In this document: piece after piece, positions 14,621 to 26,100 of the stretch
Position numbering within the stretch: the stretch's first letter is position 1
Layout of the letters: each line of letters begins with the position of its first letter
DNA from: Jacaranda mimosifolia
Lineage: Eukaryota; Streptophyta; Magnoliopsida; Lamiales; Bignoniaceae
Assembly: GCA_018894105.1 (NCBI GenBank)
Contig: CM032124.1
Span: forward strand, 39,590,277-39,654,276
Length of the DNA: 64,000 nucleotides
Direction: 5' to 3'
Position numbers and translations under genes: made by a program
The notes under the pieces: model-generated
Databases searched by the model: none
What the model was told of the DNA's origin: nothing
Seen by the model: the letters and a program-made list of their open reading frames with translations, nothing else

Positions 14621-15056
14621 TTCTATATATAAACATACCCCTTAGAATTAAGATTCAATAAAATAGATACCACAGATTGGACAGATTTTCATCCACAGAG
14701 AGACCGAAGGCCCCTTTTACTGGAGGTGAGACCAACTACCTCCAGTAAAAGGCGGGTGGGTGGGCTTAGAATGGAGTGAACGAAGTGAAACGAGTGAACG
14801 CAGCAATAAGACCACCGGAATTGGAGCTGACTGTTTCTTCCTTAAGGGCACAAACGGGGACGAGCCAAAGGGCCTTGAAAAGGCCTTTGGCGAAGCCAAC
14901 TCTTGTTTTTCATCCCAAGGGGAGAAAAACATAGGGAGGGCGACCGGAGAGCACCGAAAGCCTTGCAGCCGGCTTGAGGGGTTCGAAGGCAACCCCCCCA
15001 AGCCTGCTCAGCGCAGCCTGCCCAGGCGCCGGGGAGCCCCTGTGCCTGTAAATTCA
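14621..15056. other. Organelle-derived GC-rich insert (probably mitochondrial, NUMT)
   Basis: This block has sharply higher GC than its neighbours and ends abruptly at about 15056, where AT-rich DNA resumes. It contains no recognisable gene. A perfect 15-base hairpin arm pair (14713-14727 and 14738-14752, 10-base loop) and purine-rich GAAGTGAAACGAGTGAACG-type spacer resemble plant mitochondrial intergenic DNA. As it adjoins a plastid psbE fragment, a simple explanation is a mitochondrial segment that already carried plastid DNA. Separate plastid and mitochondrial insertions are the alternative. Confidence 0.55.
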
Positions 15057-15381
15057 CTTTGTAATGGAAGTTTAATTCATGTGTAAATGAAGCTATTGTT
15101 TCACATCCGAAACTAGTGCTTAGAGCAACTCCTGTATAAAACTATAGTAGATCTACCTCCACAAGTAAAAGTCAAATGTGAAATACATGTAGTATAATTC
15201 CGTGCTCGAATTTCTTTGGATGCAAAATTTATCTCTGTACAAAATTGGAATACTCATTACATAGATCTCTGCTTTTGAAGGGGGAAAAATGCCTACAAAG
15301 AAGACTAATTGTAGAAGTATGTTGGCATTGACACTCATATCAACAACAAATTCAGAGTGCTGTATTTATATGTTGTTCCCC

Positions 15382-18300
15382 TTATGTTGTTGTCTGTCGG
15401 TTGGATCCTACATTCTTGAGCCAATCAACTACTTCTTTTATAGTTGGCCTCTTCAAAGGATTCTGGTTGACACACATGCAGGCAACATCAAGCACTTGCA
15501 GCATCTCTTCTTCAAAGCCTTTGCCTCTCAGGAGAGGATCGAAAATTTCTTCTTGTTTTCCCTCGCTCCTCATCTGCTGTACCCATATGACCAATTCTCT
15601 GGACATTTTTGGCTTGAATAACTCGACAGGTCTCTTGCCAGTTAATAGTTCAAGCATGACAACTCCGAAACTGTAGACATCCCCTCTTAAAGTGGCTATC
15701 CACGATTGGCTGTATTCTGGTGGGATATAGCCAAGGGTACCAACCAATTCAGTAGTGACATGAGTATGATAAGGAAGAATCAATCTTGCTAACCCGAAAT
15801 CTGCCACATGTGCTTCAAAGTTTTGATCAAGCAGGATGTTACTAGACTTCAGGTCTCGATGCACAATGTGTGGTTCACAGATTTGGTGCATGTATGCCAC
15901 CCCACAGCTTGCCCCTTGAGCAATCCTTAGACGAGTTGGCCAGGTAAGTTGAGATGCTCCATCAGGCTTCTCGTGCAACCAGTAGTCTAGGCTCCCATTC
16001 TCCATGTAAGAATATATTAGCAATCTAAAGCCATCATGGACACAGTAGCCTTGCAGAGTGACCAGGTTCTTGTGTTGGGCTGTGGATAAAGCTTCCACCT
16101 CTGCTTTGAATTCCCTCTCCATTAAACCCATGTCTCCAGAAAGTTTCTTAATTGCAAGCTTGGTGCCATCCACCAAAGTTGCTTTATATACTAAACCAAA
16201 ACCCCCACAACCAATTATATTTGATTGGTTGAAATTGTCCGTGGCTTTCGATATATCAGCTATTGTGAGATCCTCTATTTTGTTCATATTGTTGGGAAAC
16301 AATATGACAAGGCTGGTGTCCTTTGCAACCTCTGGAAATACTCCAGAAGAGTGGAAGGATATTGTATCCAGATCCTTTTCTTCAAGGTCACCTTTTCTCA
16401 GAATTCTCATCCTTGAAAGGACACAGTATAGAAGCAGAGTCATAATGAAAATGCCTGAACAGATCACGAGGGTTAGTACAATGGTTTTCTTACTATTCCC
16501 TTTTCTGGTTGCTGAATGACTCGTGTTGCCTGACTGGTTAGTGCAAGAGCGCTGCAAAATTCGACCACACAGCCTTGGATTTCCTTCAAAGCTTGAATTT
16601 GGGAACGTGTCAAACTGACCTCCTGTGGGTATCTGCCCTTCGAGATTATTGTATGCCACACTGAAAGAAGACAAAAAATGGAGATTTTGGAGTGATGCTG
16701 GAATTTCACCAGAAAGATTGTTTCCGGATAGGTCCAATTTCTCTAAATTAGTGAGATTAGATATTGTATCAGGGATGTTGCCAAAGAAATCATTATAACT
16801 AAGATCCAGGGCAATGATAAACTTCAATTGACCAATCTCTGTTGGGATAGTACCACCAATACTGTTATAACCGAGATAGATTGCTGGTGGTAGGTTTGAA
16901 AGTTGACTGTATTGTAGATTGGAGGCATTGTTGGGCTGAACAAATACAGGCAACTCTAAATTACTGCTGTCAACTTGATCAGAATTCTGCTGGGATGCTA
17001 GCCTCCGCAGTGTAATAAGTTCCATTGGGAAGTATCCCGTAAGTTGATTATACGACAAATCCAAGTAGAAAAGATTTGGAAAATTCCCAAACCAACCTGG
17101 AACCGGACCTGTGATGTTATTGTAAGATAGGTCAAGAACCTCCAGCTTAGTTAGCTTCAATAGCCACATTGGTACCTGACCAGTGAATCTGCAGCCACCC
17201 AAACCCAATACTTGGAGATTTTGAAACATCTCAGAGCCAATCAAGTTTTCATCGCCTGGCAATGCTTCATCATAGAAATTCTTTGAGAGGATTAGGGTGC
17301 TCAGGTTCTTGCACCCTGTTAGGATTCTGAGTGCACTTGTCATATTGCTTAGGCTGTTATTAGAAAGAGAGAGGAAGGATAGAGATTGTAATGATGCTAT
17401 ATCCGGCAAAATCACTCCAGTTAAGTTGTTAGTTGCCAGGCGAATTGCTGTAAGTGTCTTGCAAGCAAAAAGGGTTGCTGGCAAGCTACCTTCAAAAAAA
17501 TTATTGCCCAGATCAACTGATCTAAGTTGGACAAACTTGGAGAAATCATAGGCCGAAAGCTCACCTTTTAGGGAGTTAACTCTTAAATTCAGTGAAGTGA
17601 GCCTGGTACAGTTTGTGAGTGAAGGTGGAATAGTGCCAATCAGTTGATTTATGTGCAGCAGCAACTGTTCCAATTTGGAGAGCCTCCCAATATCTTGAGG
17701 AATCATGCCTGTTAGCTCGTTACCGTACAGTGCTAGGATTCTAAGGTTACTGAGGTTGACAATCCTCTCATCAACTGGTCCAGAGAGCTTATTGCCAGGC
17801 AAGTATAGTTCCTGCAGTGTTAACAACCCATAAATATCCTGTGGGACCTCTCCTGAGAGATTACTGAAACCTGCTCTGAGGCTCTGCAAATTTGTACACT
17901 GACCAAATCCTTGACCAATAGGACCCATAAAATCATTATTGGAGAAATCAAGCCGTTGGATTGAAGAAGAGAAACTGCACATGGATGACGGAATTGACCC
18001 GGCGAAGCTGTTGTTGGTGACATCAAAAGTTTCCAAATTCAATGCAGACTGGAGGAATGAAGATTGAATTGTCCCATGAAAGTGGTTACTGGACAAGTTG
18101 AATGTCCGGACAGTAGCAGGCAACTTATCCGACAGGTTCAGCTCTCCAGTTAAGCGATTGCGGCTCAAATCAACAACCTGCAGCTGATTCAAGGACACGA
18201 AAAACCCATCCGGAAGGGAGCCGGAGAGCCAATTGTGAGAAAGACTAAGTTGAGAAAGACCGCTGAGGTTCACAATAGAAGGAGATATGCTCCCACCAAG

Positions 18301-18615
18301 GCCTCTTAATGGCAGCCACAGATTGGTCACCCTGCCAGAGCCATCACAACCAACACCTTCCCAACTGCAGCAATCATATGAAAGAGACCAATTCAGAGGA
18401 GGCGCAGCCAAGATGCTGAGGTTGAATGATGATAAAGAATCACGATCAAACTGATTGCAGCCGCCATGGCAGGTATGTACAAAGCAAGAAACAACTACCA
18501 ATACTACCTTTATCAATAAATCCAAGAAATGAGAATTAAAGGGATGATGAATACTGTGATGATTTTGCTTAGGTGAAGAGGAGGAAGAAGAAGAGTGGAA
18601 GGGAGTCAAGAGCAT
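15382..18615 (-). CDS. PSY1R: LRR receptor-like kinase, PSY1R/PSKR type
   Basis: This intronless gene encodes 1077 residues. It has a hydrophobic signal segment (about 30-50), an LRR cap with paired Cys (DCCSWEGVGC), some twenty leucine-rich repeats, an island domain near 530-580 before the last LRRs, a transmembrane helix near 712-732 and a cytoplasmic kinase. Kinase landmarks: P-loop GCGGFG (about 800-806), Lys in AIKKL (about 820), HRDLKSSN (about 919) and DFGLAR (about 938), so it is an active RD-type kinase. The island position, cap and overall order match receptors of tyrosine-sulfated peptides (PSY1, phytosulfokine). PSY1R is favoured over PSKR by the N-terminal cap and by memory of the Arabidopsis protein; the ligand is inferred. 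An upstream Met is possible but this is the first in frame. Confidence 0.9.
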   Translation of the reverse strand: MLLTPFHSSSSSSSPKQNHHSIHHPFNSHFLDLLIKVVLVVVSCFVHTCHGGCNQFDRDSLSSFNLSILAAPPLNWSLSYDCCSWEGVGCDGSGRVTNLWLPLRGLGGSISPSIVNLSGLSQLSLSHNWLSGSLPDGFFVSLNQLQVVDLSRNRLTGELNLSDKLPATVRTFNLSSNHFHGTIQSSFLQSALNLETFDVTNNSFAGSIPSSMCSFSSSIQRLDFSNNDFMGPIGQGFGQCTNLQSLRAGFSNLSGEVPQDIYGLLTLQELYLPGNKLSGPVDERIVNLSNLRILALYGNELTGMIPQDIGRLSKLEQLLLHINQLIGTIPPSLTNCTRLTSLNLRVNSLKGELSAYDFSKFVQLRSVDLGNNFFEGSLPATLFACKTLTAIRLATNNLTGVILPDIASLQSLSFLSLSNNSLSNMTSALRILTGCKNLSTLILSKNFYDEALPGDENLIGSEMFQNLQVLGLGGCRFTGQVPMWLLKLTKLEVLDLSYNNITGPVPGWFGNFPNLFYLDLSYNQLTGYFPMELITLRRLASQQNSDQVDSSNLELPVFVQPNNASNLQYSQLSNLPPAIYLGYNSIGGTIPTEIGQLKFIIALDLSYNDFFGNIPDTISNLTNLEKLDLSGNNLSGEIPASLQNLHFLSSFSVAYNNLEGQIPTGGQFDTFPNSSFEGNPRLCGRILQRSCTNQSGNTSHSATRKGNSKKTIVLTLVICSGIFIMTLLLYCVLSRMRILRKGDLEEKDLDTISFHSSGVFPEVAKDTSLVILFPNNMNKIEDLTIADISKATDNFNQSNIIGCGGFGLVYKATLVDGTKLAIKKLSGDMGLMEREFKAEVEALSTAQHKNLVTLQGYCVHDGFRLLIYSYMENGSLDYWLHEKPDGASQLTWPTRLRIAQGASCGVAYMHQICEPHIVHRDLKSSNILLDQNFEAHVADFGLARLILPYHTHVTTELVGTLGYIPPEYSQSWIATLRGDVYSFGVVMLELLTGKRPVELFKPKMSRELVIWVQQMRSEGKQEEIFDPLLRGKGFEEEMLQVLDVACMCVNQNPLKRPTIKEVVDWLKNVGSNRQTTT

Positions 18616-19688
18616 GGCTGCTCTAAGGTGATGATGCGGTATTGGATTGGTTTGCCTCTACAGGTCAGTTTAATTATCTTTGATCATTATCAAAATAACA
18701 ACATAGGAAGAAGACAGTTGAGGTTGCCAAAGATACTCCAATCAATCATGTGGGTTCTCCACTTTTTTTTCCATCCAAATTTGTGCAGACTTTAGACTAC
18801 CACCAAAGAGGGATAGAGAGGAAGGTAGAGTGGATGATGTTGACATGGAGCAATATTAAAAGTTGAGGTCTAAATTAACAAAAAGCGTTTACTTTAGGGA
18901 CGGCAGGCTGGTGGACTTTCTTTTTATTTATTTATGTGTATATATGTATATATAAGTTATAAATATATATACGTATATCTATTATTATTATTATCATCAT
19001 CATTTGGGAATAATAGGAGAAAGCGTGTTTTTTACGTGGGTGTCGAGGAGGAGGAGGAGGGAAGACCATAGAATGAGAGCCATTTCACTAGTCCCCAAAG
19101 CCAATCTCTTCTTTGGATACAAAAGATTTATTCTAGTGGGTATATTTTTAAATTTTATAAATATTTTTTAAGTAATTATTATATATTTTGAAAACCCATT
19201 ATGAGTTTTTTATTTTATTTTTAAAGGAAATATTTGGGAATTAAATTCTTTATTTTTATTATTACTATTATTATTGCATCTAAACGTGAAGGTGTGTATT
19301 GAGTGAGCTGACAAACTGTATAAGATAATGGGCAGATGCACATGTCATGTCTTATTACAAAGAGATATCCAATTGGGTGTCTTGAATTGGTTGTGTGCAC
19401 ACGTACAATAAGACACTTATTTGCTTCGTTGACTAACCAAATAAATATTTTTTACTAAATTAAAGAAAAAAGGACATTTTTCCGAGGTTGCTTAATATGA
19501 AAGAACTTTGAAAATAAGAGTATTCTTGATGGGCGAAAGTCTCTCTGAGCAATATTGTGTGGAGATAAAAGATTCACGGATTGTAAATTTTTTATTTTTT
19601 TTTTCGAAGAAGAAACAATAATGTTATTTGAGAAATAAATACCGACTAATTATGTGTCAGCAGTTGCAATAAGATAGAAGATGCTAGC
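18616..19688. other. 5' flank of the receptor kinase gene
   Basis: The first 200-300 bases upstream of the start are C/T-rich on the coding strand and likely include the 5' UTR and promoter. Beyond, the DNA is AT-rich with (TA)n and (ATT)n tracts. No gene is seen. Confidence 0.4.
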
Positions 19689-19696
19689 ATTATCGG

Positions 19697-20443
19697 CAGT
19701 GTTTTGAAAATCAGACCGGACCGACCGGTCGGACCGGTACCGGTGGCCAGTCCGGTCCGGTTGATGCCTGAAAATCGGTGCCGGTCAAAATCGGTGAAAA
19801 TCGATCAAAAACCGGTTGAATCGCTACCCGGTTCAACCGGTTTTTGACCAGTTCAACCGGTTTTTGACCTGTTCACTCCTTCTTTTTTTGAAAATTTAAA
19901 TATTACTTGTTTTTTAAAAAAAAGTAAAAAAGAAAAAAGAAATTATGAATTGAAAATGATAATTAAAGATTTTGAACATGTAATTTTTTGAAATATGAAT
20001 TTATTTTCTTGATATTTAATGAAGTGGTAGTTATATGTGAATGCTTATATTTAATTTGTTATTTTATTTTGTTTAATCTCTCTTAGATTATGTTGAATAT
20101 TTAGCGTAGAAGAATTTATTTGTACTTGGAGTTGAACCATGAAATGAATGATTACTTATATTAATGTGAAACATTTTTTTATTTATTTATAGTTAACTAA
20201 TTGTGAAATAGTATTATTTTCTACAAAACATACTTAAAAATAAATAAGTTGAAATTTTTTCAAATAATATGCTTTCTATATCAATTGAAAGTTTTATTTT
20301 TTGTTAATATTAAAATATTATATATTTTTTATAAAATTAAATATAATTATTACTATTATGACGTCATACCGGTTGGACCGGTGGTTGAACCAGTAACCAG
20401 TAAGGTCACCGGTTCTTTGTCGGGTCCGGTTTTGAAAACATTG
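19697..20443. mobile_element. Non-autonomous hAT element with ACCGGT-rich ends
   Basis: The ends CAGTGTTTTGAAAATC and CAATGTTTTCAAAACC (right end as reverse complement) form the terminal repeats, and the 8-bp duplication ATTATCGG flanks both sides exactly (19689-19696, 20444-20451). ACCGG/CCGGT/GGTTCAACCGG words are packed at both ends and the centre is very AT-rich without coding capacity. The intact target duplication suggests a fairly recent insertion. Confidence 0.9.
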
Positions 20444-20451
20444 ATTATCGG

Positions 20452-23165
20452 AGTAATTAAGTGTAAAACATTTGTAAATGACTTTTTAAGTTCACCGTCA
20501 AATTTCAAAACTCAACCTGAGACATGCGGTGAAAAGTGTCAAATTGGAGTTTTCTTTTTCTAGATTGTCATTTTCATAATATGAGTATGATTGAAATTTT
20601 TAGAATTATTGACTAATGGTAAGTGAATATGAATTTTGTGTAATTGTCAAGTACGTGTTTATCATATTTTTATTATAAATTTGAGATTATTATATTGAAA
20701 ATGATGATCGGCGTGTCGTGTTATGTATTATAGTTTGAATTAGAGAAGTCTTGATAAGTTTTACCAGTCATATTCCAGGGAAAATACCCTGGATGGTCAC
20801 TCTCTTGTATGTCAACTAATATGTATGCAATCACTTATATTTGGGTCAAATAATATTTTCTAGTAGGTTGGAAATTATTGGTCATGTGGGCTGCGGATAG
20901 CTCCTAGATTAAGTATTTTTGAAATCCAACTTGGGTTTTAAGAAAACATAACAACCCATAGTCAAAATGTAGGTTAAGACAATTACATAATTGATGTAAT
21001 GAAAGTATGGTACAAATTTGAGGATTATCTATGCCAACTTATATGAATGAAGGTAAGTCCAAGGAGAAAGTAAGTAGCTGTCAATAAATCACCAAGTTGT
21101 CCAATAAGCAAATAGAAAAAGGGGAAATCAACTAAAGGGAAAAAAATAGAACTCAAGAAAGTTGTGTAGAGGAATGGGACTATGGTGTATCTCGCAAGTA
21201 AAATTATTTTCACGAACTAAATAATGATACGAGTTCAAGAAATATTTCTCGAGTTACAATCAAATAGTGGGTCCGATCTTGATAGCTGAGAGCTGATCAG
21301 AAAAATTCTCCTATCCTCAAGTCAATAATTCTGGAAAAGAGAAGAATAAATGTGTGGAGAAATTTAAGACAAATGATTGTGGTTCAAATCTGTAACTGAT
21401 TGGAGTATGGATATTTACAGATATCACTTGGTAAATAATGCTTGAATGATGTGGCTTAACTTGGGCCCTTGAATATAGGCGTAATCGAGCAGAGCCAGTT
21501 GGATGATGCAGCTTAACTTGAGCCCTTCAAAATAAGTATAATTCTATACCAACAAATACAATTCTTCGCACAAAACAAACTCAATCCAAATAAAAGAATA
21601 TGAACCCTAAAAACACCCTTAGAAATACACATATCATTATTTTCTGTCCTCTATTTATTCGTACGTGGTTAAAAATAGTATAAAAATAGTTTTATAAATA
21701 TGATCTCATCAAGCAACAAAAATATATCAAACCCAACCCACTTTGTATGTTGCTTAGCCCTTTGAGGCCATTATCATGTTAAGTGTCACTCCTTCACTAA
21801 AATAAAATAAAATAAAAATCCACCCCCCATCACTTCACCAGTCATTACCAAGCAATGGTCGGCCAATTGCACAAAAACCATTTGTCCCAAGTCAATCTAT
21901 GAATTATGATTCCTATTCCATTTTCAACTGAGGTATCACTGCTGGGAAGATTATTACAAGCAGATTCGGATCCACCTCTACTAAAGTACACAGATATTGA
22001 CACCATCCCACTCAACTTGATAATCTTTTTTTCTCCCATTTCTCCATACACAAAGTCATCTCTTTTTTAAAATTTTTTGATATTCCAATTATAACCCTTT
22101 TAAAAGAATGTTGAGTGACAACTATTTTTCTGTCTGGTAGTTGCCTTTGGGATTGACCAATCACAAGGTGTGGTTTTGGTTAACAGATGTAAGAGATTTA
22201 TATATGCATAGTTGGTGATGGTTTATAAAATTATTGTAAGAGTTTTGATAATATAAATGTTGCTTCTACTTGTGGGCAACTGTCAGCGTGATCTCTCACA
22301 GGGTTTGAGGGCTGTCAATGTATGCAACTTGCAAGCAGCCAATGGTCAAGGTTGATGTGTTCTTTGGCTTGTTTATGATATTGTTGAACCAAATCTGTAT
22401 ATTAATATCTATCTAATCTGATCTCTTGAAATTGGAATAAGTTCGATAGCAAATCACAAAATATCAATCGTCTTCTCTATCTAATGAAACGAAAAATCTA
22501 GTTTAAATTCATGTGCTCTACACCTACCTAAAAGTACAAGCTTATATGCTTTAACAGGTATCACACAATAGTATATTAACAACCTCCAGCAAAATATCAT
22601 AGCGTCATCCAACGGATAAAGTACGTTACATAGTTCAAGAATTGACGACCTACTCATTTAGTGTTAAACGTTCTTTAAGTCAGAAGATCAACGCATAGGT
22701 GCTTAAGCAGAAGAATTTACTGCAGAAAATAGTATGTGGGCAGAGAAGATTTTCACCAGAGTGGTGGGATACATTTGAGGACAGGATATGCTGAAAGAAT
22801 GACTAAAAGTGATTCATAAACATGCTTCAAATCTTTGCTTTCAACCTGCTACACCTCTGAACAAGTAAAAGAACTCCAAAAATTTCATTTGAATTTCTAC
22901 GAATGGCCAAAATTAGCTTTCTTGAAACTGCTGGATGGACCTTGATTCTTGCACTTACTACATTAAAATGATAACATATGAGTGTGCAAGAAGTCGGAAC
23001 ATCTGCTGTTGAGGTTTAAGGGCCGCAAGACTGCTGTTTTCAGTAGTAAGTTAGCCAGCAGCAGATACCAATGAACGAAAAATTTGGATTATCAGCTGTT
23101 AAGTGTTCCTAGTGCCGGAACTGTAGGCCTTCTTAAGCATGGCAAGCTCCACCGATCCATGTAAT
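20452..23165. other. Spacer between receptor kinase and CAX, including CAX 3' UTR
   Basis: No supported coding region. The last several hundred bases (about 22700-23165) are less AT-rich and probably contain the CAX 3' UTR on the minus strand. A 68-codon minus-strand frame at 21845-22051 resembles nothing I recognise and is not called. Confidence 0.4.
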
Positions 23166-26100
23166 TTAATCATCATCTGCATAGGCGAACACCAATAAAC
23201 CATTGAGGGCTGAGAAGTTGGATTCCATTGTGAAGATCTCAAGAGGGCTTGCCAATGTCCTAAAACAGTCTAATTGAGTTTTTATGCTTTTTGCAAGCTT
23301 CATAGATACATGGTGGTAGCATAGCGCAAGCAGAAAACAGGCAGTACATCCTCGGCCCCTCCCACCCGTAACATAACCCAAAAGGAAAAGAAGAGAGATT
23401 TATTGCTTGTGTCGAACAATAAGAAACCAAGGATTATCTGTAAATCATGCAGTAGACCATAAAAAGTAAGTGAGGACTCACCGTTTGGTGGATCAATGTG
23501 CACAAAGAAACTTGCCGCGACAATGAAATAGCATAAAATAAGCATCAAACCTTTAAAATAGTTTGATTGGCCTTCCTGCAGCAACATAAGCAACAATAAA
23601 GAGGCCCAATAAGTTAACTTCTAAATTCAACAGTAACCACTCCCTTTGATATTTAAAACAAATTGCAAAGCGAGAAAGCTGTAAGGTAAAAAGTGGGTTT
23701 GCACGTTTTTCTTTTTCTCTTCCCTTTTTGCTGTTGTTGTTGTGTGGGTGGGTGGGTGGGTTGGGGGGGGGGGGGGTTCTTTTCTGATTTTCTCCATAAC
23801 TAGTGCTTGACCTCATACAGAGAGAAAAAAGATTTTGAACACAATAAACACCATGCCTGGCCTGCGTGGGAGAATAAAGGGAACAAACCTGAAGCATAAA
23901 TGCCACCACTAACACTGTGATAAACAGCGTAGCAGTCTCAAAGAGTTGAAAATTCAAATCCATAGGCTTTCCCATGATCCAGCCAACAATTACACAAAAC
24001 GGAATCTGCATTTATCAAAAGCATAAGAATCATAAGCTTGCCCACGGATATGCATGAGTCCCGAATGCAAAGTTGCCAAAACCCAACTTGGGTGGCTGAC
24101 CCGTATAATCAAGTCAGAACTCAAACAAGAATCACCAAGAACAAAGAAATAAAGCAAGTTTTTATTTTCCTCTCCTTGATGGAAAAGTAAGTTCAGCACT
24201 AATAACATAAACCTTGAAGAAGTAAAAAGTGCTGATGATGGAGAAGTTCATAAGGCGTTACCAGAAACATGGATATCTGAGTAGATGATCCTATTGCAAC
24301 TCCAAGGGTAATATCCTGGAAACACAACAGCCAATTGAACAAAAACACAATATGAAAAAGAAATGGCTGGCAGATATATATGATAGTTCAGTACTTACAA
24401 GCTTGTCCTTCATTGCAAACATGATAGCACTAGCATGTTCTGCAGCATTTCCCACAATCGGAAGCAAAATAACACTAATAAAAGCGACAGGCATGTTCAT
24501 TGAATCAGATGCCCCCTGAAAAGATGGCAACATCATAGTCTGATTAGCTGTTGAAGCAAACTTCTGGCTACCTAAACTTTAATGGTATAACTAAAGAATG
24601 CCCACCAATCATATCACAACTAGTATTCAAACTTTCGGTGCCTTAATGAATGTACAGTTAACCTCAATAAGGAGCCGGGACAGAAACCGGAATTTCCTAT
24701 CAGAGATCTAAGGTAGAATTAAGCAGAAGCAAAATTTTATTTCTCAAACAATTTTGACTATAAAAGTATTCTTCTGGTGGTAAAATCAAGTCAAACGTTT
24801 TCAACAACATTCATTTGACATAACAACAACATCTTCAGCACCATTTTGATTCCAATTTCTTGCATTAACGATCACAACATGATAGTATGATATAGAAACA
24901 CGATGTTGCTCCATGATAGTAGCTTTTCGCCAGGAAATCCAATGAAGTTGATGAGCAGAAACCAAAAGGAGGCGTATAATAAATCAGGAAATGAGAAAAA
25001 GAGAACTTTTTAGTGTCCCCAGTCCAACAGTGTCATTATCATTTGCTTCCATTGTCTTTCCTTTTCAATCTTCTGGTGGATGGTCCATGGCAATTACCTG
25101 TATTGCATCAACAAGATATCCAGATAAAACAGATATCCACAATGTCAAAACAGCAAGCCACCCGATTGCTTCCCAGTGGGTAATCTCTGGGTCCTCATCT
25201 ACATCCAAACCCTCATCATGATTATTCTCCCTCCCCTGTAGCAAATGACAGAAAAATTATTACATCAATGAATTAGACCTACAAATGCATATGCTAGTCT
25301 GGCATGTTGATGTGTTATCAGCATAGAACATTCATGTCCCATATCACCAAAGATACGCATGTGAATAATCATGTGTTGCTCAAGTTACAACCACTATATG
25401 CAGTGCCTCTCTCAATAAGATGGTAACAGATATACTAACCTCATCAAGAGAACTATATAAATTTCTTTGACTCTTGAGCTGAAAGAACAGATAGCTAGCA
25501 TAAGCGATCAGCATTATGCAGCTGCTAACTCGTGAAAGAGCAATCTCTGACTTGTCCTTATGCACTTCTGTATGAGTGAAGTGCAATACTGCAGGAAACA
25601 AGATGCCCATAACAGCCATTAATAGCAATCCCGAATTCACGAGGGCAGTGGCCTGAAACATTGAGATGCATTAGTTTTTCTTTACTCAGGCAAGGGGCAT
25701 TACACTCATAGCCTTGCCAAACTTGAAACCAAAATAAAACCACCATTGTCATCTGTGATGATTCACAACCTTATTGAAAATCTGGACTTTGTGCTGATGA
25801 ACCATCCCACCGCAAAAGAAGGCGCATCCAAGCACCAACAGCATATTTGACAAGATGGAACCCAGCAATGATTGCTGAACGACCCTAATCATTCCATTCT
25901 TCAAAGCATATATCGATATTATCATCTCAGTGGCATTGCCAAATGTAGCATTTAGAAGACCACCAACTGCAGATTAAACAACGAAAGTGAACATTGATGA
26001 TCAATAGAACAAAGTTAAACAGTCTACATGTATTGACCAGGAAATAATAAAAACATATAGGTGTTATGAACATAGAGGTCAGAGTAGTGCTGCAAAAATC

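Noticed and set aside
14717..15086. Several open frames of 70-108 codons in the GC-rich block
   Set aside because: High GC lowers stop frequency; the frames overlap on both strands, resemble no family and lie in organelle-derived DNA.
21845..22051. 68-codon minus-strand frame
   Set aside because: No recognised domain and no splice context; likely chance.
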